Origin: Melioribacter sp.
Lineage (GTDB): Bacteria; Bacteroidota; Ignavibacteria; Ignavibacteriales; Melioribacteraceae
Assembly: GCA_020723965.1 (NCBI GenBank)
Contig: DYHW01000004.1
Location: 186,001 to 250,000, forward strand
DNA length: 64,000 bases
Reading direction: 5' to 3'
Made by a program: the position numbers and the translations under genes. Every line of letters begins with the position of its first letter. Within the stretch, counting starts at the first letter, position 1. The notes under the pieces are model-generated. The model was not told the origin of the DNA. It did no database searches and saw only the letters and a program-made list of their open reading frames with translations. Of this stretch, positions 38,301 through 44,704 are shown piece after piece.

Positions 38301-38839
38301 AGATCTCTCTTAAAGTAAAGTCGCATCCAATGGATGTATTAAAAGCATTGCGCGACAGACTAAAAATAGAGTCGCCTGAAATAAATAAAAAAATGAACTT
38401 GGTTGATGAACAAAACAAAGAGAAAATACTGCCGCCAAGATCTAAAAAAGAGAGAGCGCACGGATCCAAACCAACAGTTATGATAGTTGATGATGACAGT
38501 GATGCGCTTTTTACTGTCGGCGAATTTGTGAAAGAGATGGACTGCAATCCTTTTTTTGCTCATAATGGAATGGAGTGTTTACTTATGCTTAATTACATCG
38601 AGCCGGATTTGATTTTGCTTGATATAATGATGCCGCAAATGGATGGATTTGAAACTATAAGACGAATTAGAGGAAACAGTAAATTTTCAGATATCACCGT
38701 TTGGGCATTAACTGCCTATGCAATGTTAGAGGATAAGGAAGTTATTGAAAAAAATGGGTTTGATGATCTGATAACAAAACCGATTAACTCTCAAGTTCTA
38801 ACTGCCAAATTAAAAAAGTATCTGAACGAAACTGTTTAA
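35306..38839 (+). CDS. hybrid sensor histidine kinase with three receiver domains (two degenerate)
   Basis: 1177 residues. Two membrane segments flank an extracytoplasmic sensor region (about 12-33 and 240-263), then HAMP (263-315), GAF (about 335-480), a coiled coil and HisKA with phospho-acceptor SHELRTPL (near 540). The ATPase has NLLVNAVKF, DSGIGIS and GVGLGLAICKKYIELLGG. Three receiver-like domains follow. The first (about 780-890) has a candidate Asp (VIDPF) but the conserved Lys position reads IAPIT. The second (about 900-1020) lacks the acidic pair. The third (about 1055-1177) is complete (IVDDD, LLDIMMP, TKPIN). It follows the pilus operon and probably forms an operon with the next gene. 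Confidence 0.9.
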   Translation: MKLNLRFILVTSLIVLTISISSTLLLYSLAGRVLTQQQSKTIINSTSDFIFAFQNELQKTDEDLRSILPSINKFSSINLEQTNIDFLFTLVNDSTINSREFKVKSSSYLNVRSVSFIKFFENNPNTVLRYMQLLDGRIIYYGRMISSDFLNKIAEKIKAEVSLVVNDSPIEVSHPETNQRYLLSILNSVRFLKLKNNYDIFTEELDNADYIAALFTPRSIITPGAKIDFIVFHAFREGVEFRKTLRIVVLLIILAGSAITFITVLVSTAKLRKQIFLLSQAAEITGRGDLEHRVPIITQDEIGHLGETFNKMLDELVLKKKVENEYSEFIALINQSPTLKQISDAALSKIIKSTGLTFGVLYIIENKSLRLISSFGISKEIVSPTQEEGFYSSAIEKKEKAEFHFHDNFPEIKTGLASIKIKYMMIFPVIYNKETIAVLELASESSPDEEIGKYIDAVHEQLAVGLVNAKTFEQLENLVNELQKLNEEYQKQNRQIIEQNDLLKELHKQLSEKADELEQQRLKAVELTKVKSEFLASMSHELRTPLISILGLTELLLKDIGVATKVKDRLNIIYRNGNKLLGLLNNILEFSKFEMGKIDIKKESFLLNDFIEEIYSNIFQLATEKQLQFIVNLPKNKNALVNTDKAKLEQILLNLLVNAVKFTEKGFVQISCDIKNSFDLEFIVSDSGIGISEKHQKIIFHEFRQVDGSSSRKYGGVGLGLAICKKYIELLGGNFLLQSELGKGSKFSFVLPEVVLDVIAQEESVLSAMNLNVDKNGIVKSALIINDNNASQKLIGDYLASYGYKIFSCATFSEGINIAKEINPSAIVIDPFIYNENVWAFIYNLRSVQPTKNIPIIFTIIIEEEKVGWEPQIFDFMIAPITIESFEEIISKIENYFPIQVKKVHVVGSFDESSGKLSEQLKNKKELELVIQPNYQLAEMLLSNADCILIDVDSAEEYVFDICYKLIQNRATKNIPVILILPKEISKDMQALLNKRLKEISLKVKSHPMDVLKALRDRLKIESPEINKKMNLVDEQNKEKILPPRSKKERAHGSKPTVMIVDDDSDALFTVGEFVKEMDCNPFFAHNGMECLLMLNYIEPDLILLDIMMPQMDGFETIRRIRGNSKFSDITVWALTAYAMLEDKEVIEKNGFDDLITKPINSQVLTAKLKKYLNETV

Positions 38840-38841
38840 AA

Positions 38842-39522
38842 ATGATGAAAAAAATTTTAGTTATAGATGATTTTCCCGATAACGTCTTTTTGCTTCAAGA
38901 TAAGCTTGAGAGAGAAGGATTTGAGATAATAAAAGCATACGACGGCGAAATGGGTATACAAAAAGCCATAGAAGAAAAACCCGATCTCATTCTTCTTGAT
39001 TTGATAATGCCCGGAATGTCCGGATTTGATGTGTGCAGAACTTTATCTGCGCGCGAAGAGACAAAACTTATCCCTATCATTTTATTAACAGCGCTAACCG
39101 ACGTAGATAATTTAAAGAGCGGTCTTCAAGCTGGCGCATTCGATTACGTTCGCAAACCTTTTAATAAGACCGAACTTGTCGCCCGTATCAATTCTGCTCT
39201 CCGCTTTAGCGAAACGAATAAACTGCTAATCGAGATCGAACAAATTCGTACATACGCTGCAACAGTTGTAACAGCAAATCACGAAATAAAACAACCATTA
39301 ACTTTAATAAATCTTTCCACTGCGGCTATTCGACGCGAACTTTCTAAAAATAACTTTTCGCAGGAAGCGGTTTTGAAACGAATTGAATTTATAGAGAATG
39401 CCTCCAAAACAATTCTTGCTGTGTTAGAAAAACTCGGTTCGATAAAAAAACCTGTAATTGCGCCTTACGTTAACAATCTGAATATTATTGATTTGAAAGC
39501 TGAAGAGAAACTAACCAATTAG
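38842..39522 (+). CDS. response regulator with DHp-like domain but no catalytic ATPase domain
   Basis: 226 residues. The receiver domain (1-125) is complete: acidic pair in LVIDDFPDN, phospho-acceptor in LLDLIMPGMSG, switch Thr in LLTALTD and Lys in VRKPFN. After a linker helix (residues 126-140) the sequence TANHEIKQPLTLIN (His near 146) looks like a histidine-kinase H box, followed by a helical stretch, but no HATPase domain follows. It could accept or pass phosphoryl groups within a relay, or act as a dimerising regulator. It begins two bases after the hybrid kinase gene. Its 3' end overlaps the convergent kinase gene by 12 bases. Confidence 0.8.
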   Translation: MMKKILVIDDFPDNVFLLQDKLEREGFEIIKAYDGEMGIQKAIEEKPDLILLDLIMPGMSGFDVCRTLSAREETKLIPIILLTALTDVDNLKSGLQAGAFDYVRKPFNKTELVARINSALRFSETNKLLIEIEQIRTYAATVVTANHEIKQPLTLINLSTAAIRRELSKNNFSQEAVLKRIEFIENASKTILAVLEKLGSIKKPVIAPYVNNLNIIDLKAEEKLTN

Positions 39523-40563
39523 TTCTCTAATTATAGAAAGCAGCTCTTCGAAGTTATATGGTTTGTTAAGGATCTTGTCAATTTTCAAAAAAGAAGTTCT
39601 ATCGCTAATATCGGTTGGTGAACCCGCTGCGAGAATAATCGGAATGTTTTCCTCTCTTTTCTTGATCTGCTCTATGCATTCTATTCCATCCATCACTGGC
39701 ATCTTTTGATCGATGATCATTAGGTCTGGTAAAACAGAGTTGAGCGCATCCAAAACTTCTGCGCCGTTGGAGGCAACTGTAACTTTGTAATTGTATGAAC
39801 GCAATAGTTCAGCAAGCAATTCTCTTAAAACGCCTTCGTCTTCAGCAATTAAAATTTTTTTTGCATGACGCTTCTTCCTTTTAGCTTTTGTCGCAGCAGC
39901 GTTTAATATTATTCTGAATTTCGTCCCTATACCAACTTTGCTCGTAACATTGATTGACCCGCCATACTTTTCAATAATATTTTTAACAATGAATAATCCA
40001 ACACCCGAAATACTGCTTCCTTGCTTGGTGGAAAAATTTTCATTAAAAATGTAAGGAAGCGCTTCATGATCGATACCTCTTCCGTTATCACTTATTGTAA
40101 TTTCAATAGCGCCTTTGTGGTCTGTGCGGCTTTTAGTTTTAACAGAAATGTCCCCCTTGGCTTTGATTGCTTCTACTGCATTTATGATGAGATTTATAAA
40201 GACGCGGTAAAAATCGGAGTATTTTCCTTTAACAAGATATAATTGCGGATCAAGATCAAGATGAAAATTTGTTTTTTCCTTCTGCTGAAAAACAAATGTG
40301 CGTATCACATCTTGGATTATTGAGTTGATGTTTATTCTTCTTGTGGGACTAGTTTTGTTTTCGTTCGCAACTAAAGTTTCTTCGATCATTTCAGAGGCAA
40401 GATACGTTCCTGCTTCGATGTTGTTCAACAATAAAACTATTTCTTCGTTGCTAACAATTTTTCTTTTAAGTAGTTCAACACTATTTAAAATTCTTGTAAA
40501 GATGTTATTTAAATCGTGTGCAAGATGTTTTATAGAGGAAGTATGTTCTTCAGATTGCTTCAC
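39511..40563 (-). CDS. soluble histidine kinase with C-terminal receiver domain
   Basis: 350 residues without a sensor or membrane domain. The DHp has HLAHDLNNIFTRI (His near residue 15). The ATPase has NLIINAVEAI, SDNGRGIDHEA and GVGLFIVKNIIEKYGG. The receiver at about 235-350 has ILIAEDEG, IIDQKMPVMDG and LNKPYN. Similar kinases of the NtrB class partner with NtrC-type regulators, and this gene's GTG start overlaps the stop of an NtrC-family gene by four bases (GTGA), which fits coupled expression. Confidence 0.88.
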   Translation of the reverse strand: MKQSEEHTSSIKHLAHDLNNIFTRILNSVELLKRKIVSNEEIVLLLNNIEAGTYLASEMIEETLVANENKTSPTRRININSIIQDVIRTFVFQQKEKTNFHLDLDPQLYLVKGKYSDFYRVFINLIINAVEAIKAKGDISVKTKSRTDHKGAIEITISDNGRGIDHEALPYIFNENFSTKQGSSISGVGLFIVKNIIEKYGGSINVTSKVGIGTKFRIILNAAATKAKRKKRHAKKILIAEDEGVLRELLAELLRSYNYKVTVASNGAEVLDALNSVLPDLMIIDQKMPVMDGIECIEQIKKREENIPIILAAGSPTDISDRTSFLKIDKILNKPYNFEELLSIIRELIG

Positions 40564-41903
40564 TTAAGATTATATTTAATGATTTTGGAGTAAAGAGTTT
40601 TTAAGCTGATACCTAGAGTGTGCGCTGTTTTTTCGCGATTCCAATTATTATGCTCTAATACTTGTTTAATATGGTTTTTAACAACATCTTCGAGCGGTGT
40701 AGTTGGGTCAATTGGTTCAATGCCAATTGTAGAATAATGGTCTGCGCTCGGCACGGCTAAATCTTTAGTAGAAATTGTGTCTCCTTCTGCAAAAATAATT
40801 GCTCTTTCAATTATGTGTTCTAATTCCCGCACGTTTCCAGGGAAATGATAGGCTAATAGATCTCTCTTAGCTTCTGGTGAAAGTTTTTTAACAGAACGTA
40901 CAGGAGATTTTTTCTGCAAGAAATATTCTGCAAGCAGAAGCACATCGCCGTCTCTTTCGCGAAGAGGAGGTATAGTTAAAGTAATTACGTTGAGTCTAAA
41001 AAGAAGATCGCGCCGAAAGTTTTTTTTCTCGGCTTCTTCCATCAAGTTTTTATTTGTTGCGCCTATTACACGAACGTTGGAACTAAGGTTAGCAATTCCA
41101 CCCACTCTTCTAAACTCGCCGTTTTCAAGAAATCGTAAAAGTTTTGGTTGAAGCGTTAAGCTTAACTCGCCAATTTCATCTAAGAAGAGTGTTCCGCCGC
41201 TGGCAATTTCTACCAAGCCCTGCTTTGAACTTTTTGCATCTGTGAACGCTCCTTTTTCATATCCAAACAGTTCGCTTTCTATCAATTGATCCGGCAGAGA
41301 AGCGCAGTTAATAGCAACAAAAGGTTTGTTAGCACGATGAGAGTTTTTGTGTATGAACTCTGCAAAAAGTTCTTTGCCAGTGCCGGTATCTCCTTCAAGC
41401 AAAACATTTGATTCCGATTTTGCCGCCCGTTCTGCTAACTTTAAAACTTTTTTTACTGCGTCGCTTTCTCCAATTATTGTGTTAGGCGGGGTTTGGCTTA
41501 TTTTTGAAGAAAGTATTTTGTTTTTGATCAGGAGGTCTTTTAGTTCAAGTGCGCGTTCAATTGTTACGCAAAGTTGACCGAACTCGTATGGCTTTGTTAT
41601 AAAATCATATGCGCCTTGCTTTATGCAGTCGATCGCCGTACGAATATCCGATTTTGCTGTTAACACAATTACTTGCAGAGTTGGATGATTATCCTTTACG
41701 TAAGCAAGAACTTTTTCCCCGTGAACTTCGCGCATTTCAAGGTCCAAAAGAAGAACATCATAATAACGTTTTCTTAGAAGCTCTAAAGCTTCTTTGCCGT
41801 CATAAACTACTTCAACAATGTATCCTTCATTTACCAACTCTTCTTTGAGCAAGTAACACAAAGTTTCATCATCGTCTGCTATTAAAATTCTTGATTCTTT
41901 CAT
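40560..41903 (-). CDS. NtrC-family sigma-54-dependent response regulator
   Basis: 447 residues. The receiver (about 1-120: [24 protein letters not shown]) is followed by an AAA+ sigma-54 activator domain with Walker [13 protein letters not shown], the GAFTDA loop for sigma-54 contact ([12 protein letters not shown]), Walker [13 protein letters not shown] and Arg finger region LLFRLNVI. A Fis-type helix-turn-helix closes the protein ([26 protein letters not shown]). It should activate sigma-54 promoters, and rpoN is encoded about 21 kb away in this window. Target genes are unknown; proximity suggests the neighbouring pilus operon. Confidence 0.95.
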   Translation of the reverse strand: MKESRILIADDDETLCYLLKEELVNEGYIVEVVYDGKEALELLRKRYYDVLLLDLEMREVHGEKVLAYVKDNHPTLQVIVLTAKSDIRTAIDCIKQGAYDFITKPYEFGQLCVTIERALELKDLLIKNKILSSKISQTPPNTIIGESDAVKKVLKLAERAAKSESNVLLEGDTGTGKELFAEFIHKNSHRANKPFVAINCASLPDQLIESELFGYEKGAFTDAKSSKQGLVEIASGGTLFLDEIGELSLTLQPKLLRFLENGEFRRVGGIANLSSNVRVIGATNKNLMEEAEKKNFRRDLLFRLNVITLTIPPLRERDGDVLLLAEYFLQKKSPVRSVKKLSPEAKRDLLAYHFPGNVRELEHIIERAIIFAEGDTISTKDLAVPSADHYSTIGIEPIDPTTPLEDVVKNHIKQVLEHNNWNREKTAHTLGISLKTLYSKIIKYNLK

Positions 41904-42040
41904 ATCAGGTAATTTTTACATCTGTTTCAATATAACAAAAAGTATGGAAAAAAATTTTGTCAATACAATATTGTTGTTAGTGGATATAGCAGCGAATAAT
42001 ATACTCTTTCTTACAATGCAATTTAAAATTGTGAGGGGTC

Positions 42041-42072
42041 TTTGGATTTTAAGATGAATCGGTTTATATTTG
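42041..42072 (+). promoter_or_regulatory. predicted sigma-70-type promoter of tRNA-Lys
   Basis: TTTG (42041-42044), a 20-base spacer and TATATTTG (42065-42072) match the Bacteroidota promoter consensus. It would give a precursor with about 80 bases before the tRNA. Confidence 0.4.
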
Positions 42073-42160
42073 TGCCCGCAAAATATTTGTAGTAAATGTG
42101 TATTTATTATAATACTCCGTTTTTAGCAAAGCTTTGATGAATAGAAATTTTTTATGGAGA

Positions 42161-42232
42161 GGGCGCGTAGCTCAGGGGTAGAGCATATGCCTTTTAAGCA
42201 TAGGGTCGGTGGTTCGATCCCACCCGCGCTCA
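42161..42232 (+). tRNA. tRNA-Lys (anticodon UUU)
   Basis: 72-base cloverleaf. The acceptor arm is GGGCGCG / CGCGCTC (42161-42167 with 42225-42231, one G-T pair), the D arm contains GCTCAGGGGTAGAGC, the anticodon stem ATGC/GCAT encloses CTTTTAA, and the T arm is GGTGG-TTCGATC-CCACC. The discriminator is A at 42232. CCA is not encoded. A small GIY-YIG gene begins 22 bases downstream. Confidence 0.97.
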
Positions 42233-42253
42233 CAAACTCACCTTAATAATTTG

Positions 42254-42508
42254 ATGTATACTGTTTATATCATCAAATCTATTTCACAAAATCTATATTA
42301 CATTGGTCATACAGTTAATCTTGAAGATAGATTAAAGCGTCATAACGAGAACCGAAGTAATTTTACAAGAAATAAAGGTCCCTGGGAGTTAATAATTTCT
42401 CATCCAAGTAAAACAAAGTCAGAAGCTTATAGATTAGAGAAAAAGTTAAAGTCGTTTAAGAATTCTGTTAAGGCAATTAATTTCTTGCAGAGATTGACTC
42501 AAAAGTAG
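42254..42508 (+). CDS. small GIY-YIG endonuclease
   Basis: 84-residue single-domain nuclease of the YhbQ/UPF0213 type. It has MYTVYIIKS, YYIGHT, the catalytic Arg in LEDRLKRHN and Glu in YRLEKKLK, and ends AINFLQRLTQK. The ATG at 42254 is right for the family start; the frame also runs back into the tRNA sequence but that part is not protein-like. Such genes often lie next to tRNA or rRNA genes in Bacteroidota. Here the stop codon is embedded in a decayed copy of tRNA sequence, which suggests the gene arrived or moved with that tRNA target. Confidence 0.88.
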   Translation: MYTVYIIKSISQNLYYIGHTVNLEDRLKRHNENRSNFTRNKGPWELIISHPSKTKSEAYRLEKKLKSFKNSVKAINFLQRLTQK

Positions 42509-42560
42509 AGCATCGGTGGTTCTCCCGAAGGGATTCCATTGGAAGATACCCCGCGCTCAC
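42505..42560 (+). repeat. decayed partial copy of tRNA-Lys segments
   Basis: Three tRNA-Lys pieces recur in order: GTAGAGCAT (42505-42513, matching 42178-42186), TCGGTGGTTC (42513-42522, matching 42206-42215) and CCCGCGCTCAC (42550-42560, matching 42223-42233). The anticodon arm is missing between the first two pieces, and 27 other bases replace the eight that separate the last two in the tRNA. It can no longer fold as a tRNA. The GIY-YIG gene lies exactly between the two copies. Confidence 0.75.
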
Positions 42561-42715
42561 GATAAACCTTACATGTTAAATTGCGTAAGATGAGTTGATA
42601 ATTCAAGTTGATTTCTATTTGAATTTCTGCGAAATTTAAACTGAACTCGCTCATAAGAGTGTCGGTTCAATTAAGCTTCTTATTTCTTTACCGTTCGTTA
42701 AAGAGCTACTTACCT

Positions 42716-43168
42716 TTACTGAAAAAGTTTTAGAAATTCTTCTTTATCATTTTCTAATTGTTTTATTCTTTCGGTTTCAAGGTCTTTTTCAAAAAACTTT
42801 TCTGTTAATAAATTAAATTCATCCGAAGAGATCACTTTGCAGCTATAGGCTTTCCCAAAATCCATTAGACTGCGGTCAGATGTAATGAGAACTATTAACC
42901 GGGGATTTTTTGAAGATTCAATTTCTCTTCTTATCAGATTGTCGGATGCTTCTTCTGCTGAATAAAATATTTTTCCTTTAGAAACATTAAGCGAAATATT
43001 TGAAAACCCATCAAAATGGAGAGATATTTTCACTCTCTTTCCCGCAAAATATTTATTTATCAGTTGAATTAATTTTATGCGACTTTCTTGCTTATTTCTT
43101 TTCTGAAGTTGATGGAGAAATTTTATTCTCCCGATCAAGTTGTTGCCGTCTATTATGTAATAATCCAT
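42716..43168 (-). CDS. YacP-like NYN-domain protein (putative nuclease)
   Basis: About 150 residues with the PIN-like NYN fold. The start MDYYIIDGNNLIGRI carries the first acidic residue. The middle has KISLHFDGFS and SAEEASDNLIRREIESS, and LIVLITSDRSLMDFGKAYSCKVISS carries the later acidic position. YacP/Rae1-type proteins cleave RNA, some on the ribosome. The ATG at 43168 gives the family start; an in-frame TTG would add five residues. It stands alone, convergent with the region after the GIY-YIG gene. Confidence 0.75.
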   Translation of the reverse strand: MDYYIIDGNNLIGRIKFLHQLQKRNKQESRIKLIQLINKYFAGKRVKISLHFDGFSNISLNVSKGKIFYSAEEASDNLIRREIESSKNPRLIVLITSDRSLMDFGKAYSCKVISSDEFNLLTEKFFEKDLETERIKQLENDKEEFLKLFQ

Positions 43169-43291
43169 AAAAATAAAATCCAACCGTTAAATGACGCGTT
43201 TTAATTTATCAATTAATTACATAAAAAAGGGATGCGATTTAAAGATTCGATGAAAAATGATTATTATTCGCATAGTGTTTAATACAAGTAA

Positions 43292-43954
43292 GTGAAACTA
43301 ATGGATTCAATAATTCAGATATTTTTTGGAAGTTTTCTTCTTAGTTTGGTTCATGCAACTATTCCAAGCCATTGGCTGCCAATAATTGCTATAAGCAAAG
43401 CAGAAAAATGGAACAATAAAGAAACAATAATAATTACTGCTGTTACTGGATTCTCACACACACTCAGCACAGTTGCTATAGGAATTATTGTTGGGCTGGT
43501 GGGATATAAACTCTCAGAGTCATATCATTTTATCACAAAATATATAGCGCCAATTATACTAATTACACTTGGGTTAATTTACTTCTATTTAGAGTATCGA
43601 CATAGTTTAATAAAAACCGCACACCAGCATCATCATATTGATATTGATCAGATAGTGAAAAACCGGAAGAGCAAACGGTCTATCGTGTTCACTCTAAGTG
43701 TTGCAATGTTTTTTTCACCTTGTCTCGAAATCGAAGTTTATTATTTCACCGCAAGTCATTTGGGCTGGCTTGGAATAGGAATCGTATCGATCGTTTATTT
43801 TTTTGTTACAGTCTTGGGAATGATCTTTTTGGTTCATTTTGCATCAAAAGGGGTTAAAAAATTGCAGTGGCATTTTTTAGAACATCACGATAAACTTATT
43901 AGCGGAATTATCTTGCTCTTAGTGGGATTGCTCGCATTTTTCATCGAATTTTGA
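43292..43954 (+). CDS. six-helix membrane protein, NicO/HupE-like metal permease candidate
   Basis: 220 residues with about six hydrophobic segments. The early SLVHATIPSHWLPI and GFSHTLSTVAIGI motifs resemble the HxxxxxHW and GxxHT motifs of nickel/cobalt-type (NicO, RcnA, UreH-like) permeases. A cytoplasmic or periplasmic His cluster (TAHQHHHIDID) lies between helices 3 and 4. Metal transport is plausible but unproven. The start is GTG at 43292 or the ATG at 43301. No metal-enzyme genes are adjacent. Confidence 0.55.
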   Translation: MKLMDSIIQIFFGSFLLSLVHATIPSHWLPIIAISKAEKWNNKETIIITAVTGFSHTLSTVAIGIIVGLVGYKLSESYHFITKYIAPIILITLGLIYFYLEYRHSLIKTAHQHHHIDIDQIVKNRKSKRSIVFTLSVAMFFSPCLEIEVYYFTASHLGWLGIGIVSIVYFFVTVLGMIFLVHFASKGVKKLQWHFLEHHDKLISGIILLLVGLLAFFIEF

Positions 43955-44146
43955 TTTGCGTTATCGTAATTTTTAATACTTTTTACTTGGATCACGCCCA
44001 AAATTATTTTTCTATACTAACAAGAAAATAAATATCTTCATTACAATAATTAGAATTTTTCTATTTTTAGAAAGAAGACTGAGTAAAATAGCTCGGTCGA
44101 ATTTTAATATAGCCATTCCTTTGTGAAGGGTTAGAATGGGCGTTTA

Positions 44147-44660
44147 GTGAAGAAAATTTCATTTGTTATTAACGGCTTACTAAAGAATATAAATTCCCGC
44201 ACTAAAGAAATTGAACTTCTTCTTGGCAAAGACTTCAACATATCATATATCACAAAAGAATACAGATTCTATCACACTTTCTCAAAAATGTATTGAAGAT
44301 GGGAGTGATTATATTATTGGAGTAGGAGGAGACGGCACTCTGAATGAGGTGATAAACGGTGTGATGCTTTCTGAAAAAGAGGAAAGAAAAAATGTTAAAG
44401 TAGGTTTGCTGCTCACAGGTTTGGGGAATGATTTTGCAAAAACGATGAAGTTAAGTCCCGATGTTGCTTCGTAACTAAATCTTATCGAAAACAATCAGTC
44501 CGTACCAAGTGATATCGGAAAGATTGAGTGTAAAGACAATTATGGAAACGATACCACAAGGCATTTCAACAATATTGCAGATGTCGGGCTTGCCGGTAAA
44601 CTTCCTTTAAAGATGAGCGTATTAAATAAAAAAGTGGAATTCCTTTCGCCTAGACTGTAA
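44147..44660 (+). pseudogene. diacylglycerol/lipid kinase-like gene, broken
   Basis: A GTG at 44147 opens KKISFVINGLL..., the usual start of the DagK/YegS family. Around 44255-44275 the frame must shift to reach the ATP-binding segment IIGVGGDGTLNEVINGV and GLGNDFAKTMKLS. A TAA at 44472-44474 then interrupts it, but family-like sequence continues in the same frame (SDIGKIEC, RHFNNIADVGLAGKL) to a stop at 44660. The C-terminal third of a normal roughly 300-residue kinase is missing. Three lesions together make this a pseudogene. Confidence 0.85.
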
Positions 44661-44670
44661 ATCTTTTAAT

Positions 44671-44700
44671 TGTAAAGACGGCATTTAAACCGCCCCTACA
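44671..44700 (-). repeat. 11-bp hairpin after S46 peptidase gene
   Basis: On the minus strand TGTAGGGGCGG and CCGTCTTTACA pair over 11 positions when G-U pairs are allowed (three of them), with an eight-base loop. On the plus strand the same positions would be A-C mismatches, so the fold makes sense only in minus-strand RNA. It lies four bases past the S46 peptidase stop and may act as terminator or be a remnant of a repeat family. Confidence 0.5.
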
Positions 44701-44704
44701 CTTA

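Noticed and set aside
42209..42253. Longer GIY-YIG start inside the tRNA
   Set aside because: The 15 extra codons would come from tRNA sequence. The family starts at the Met of MYTVYIIKS (42254).
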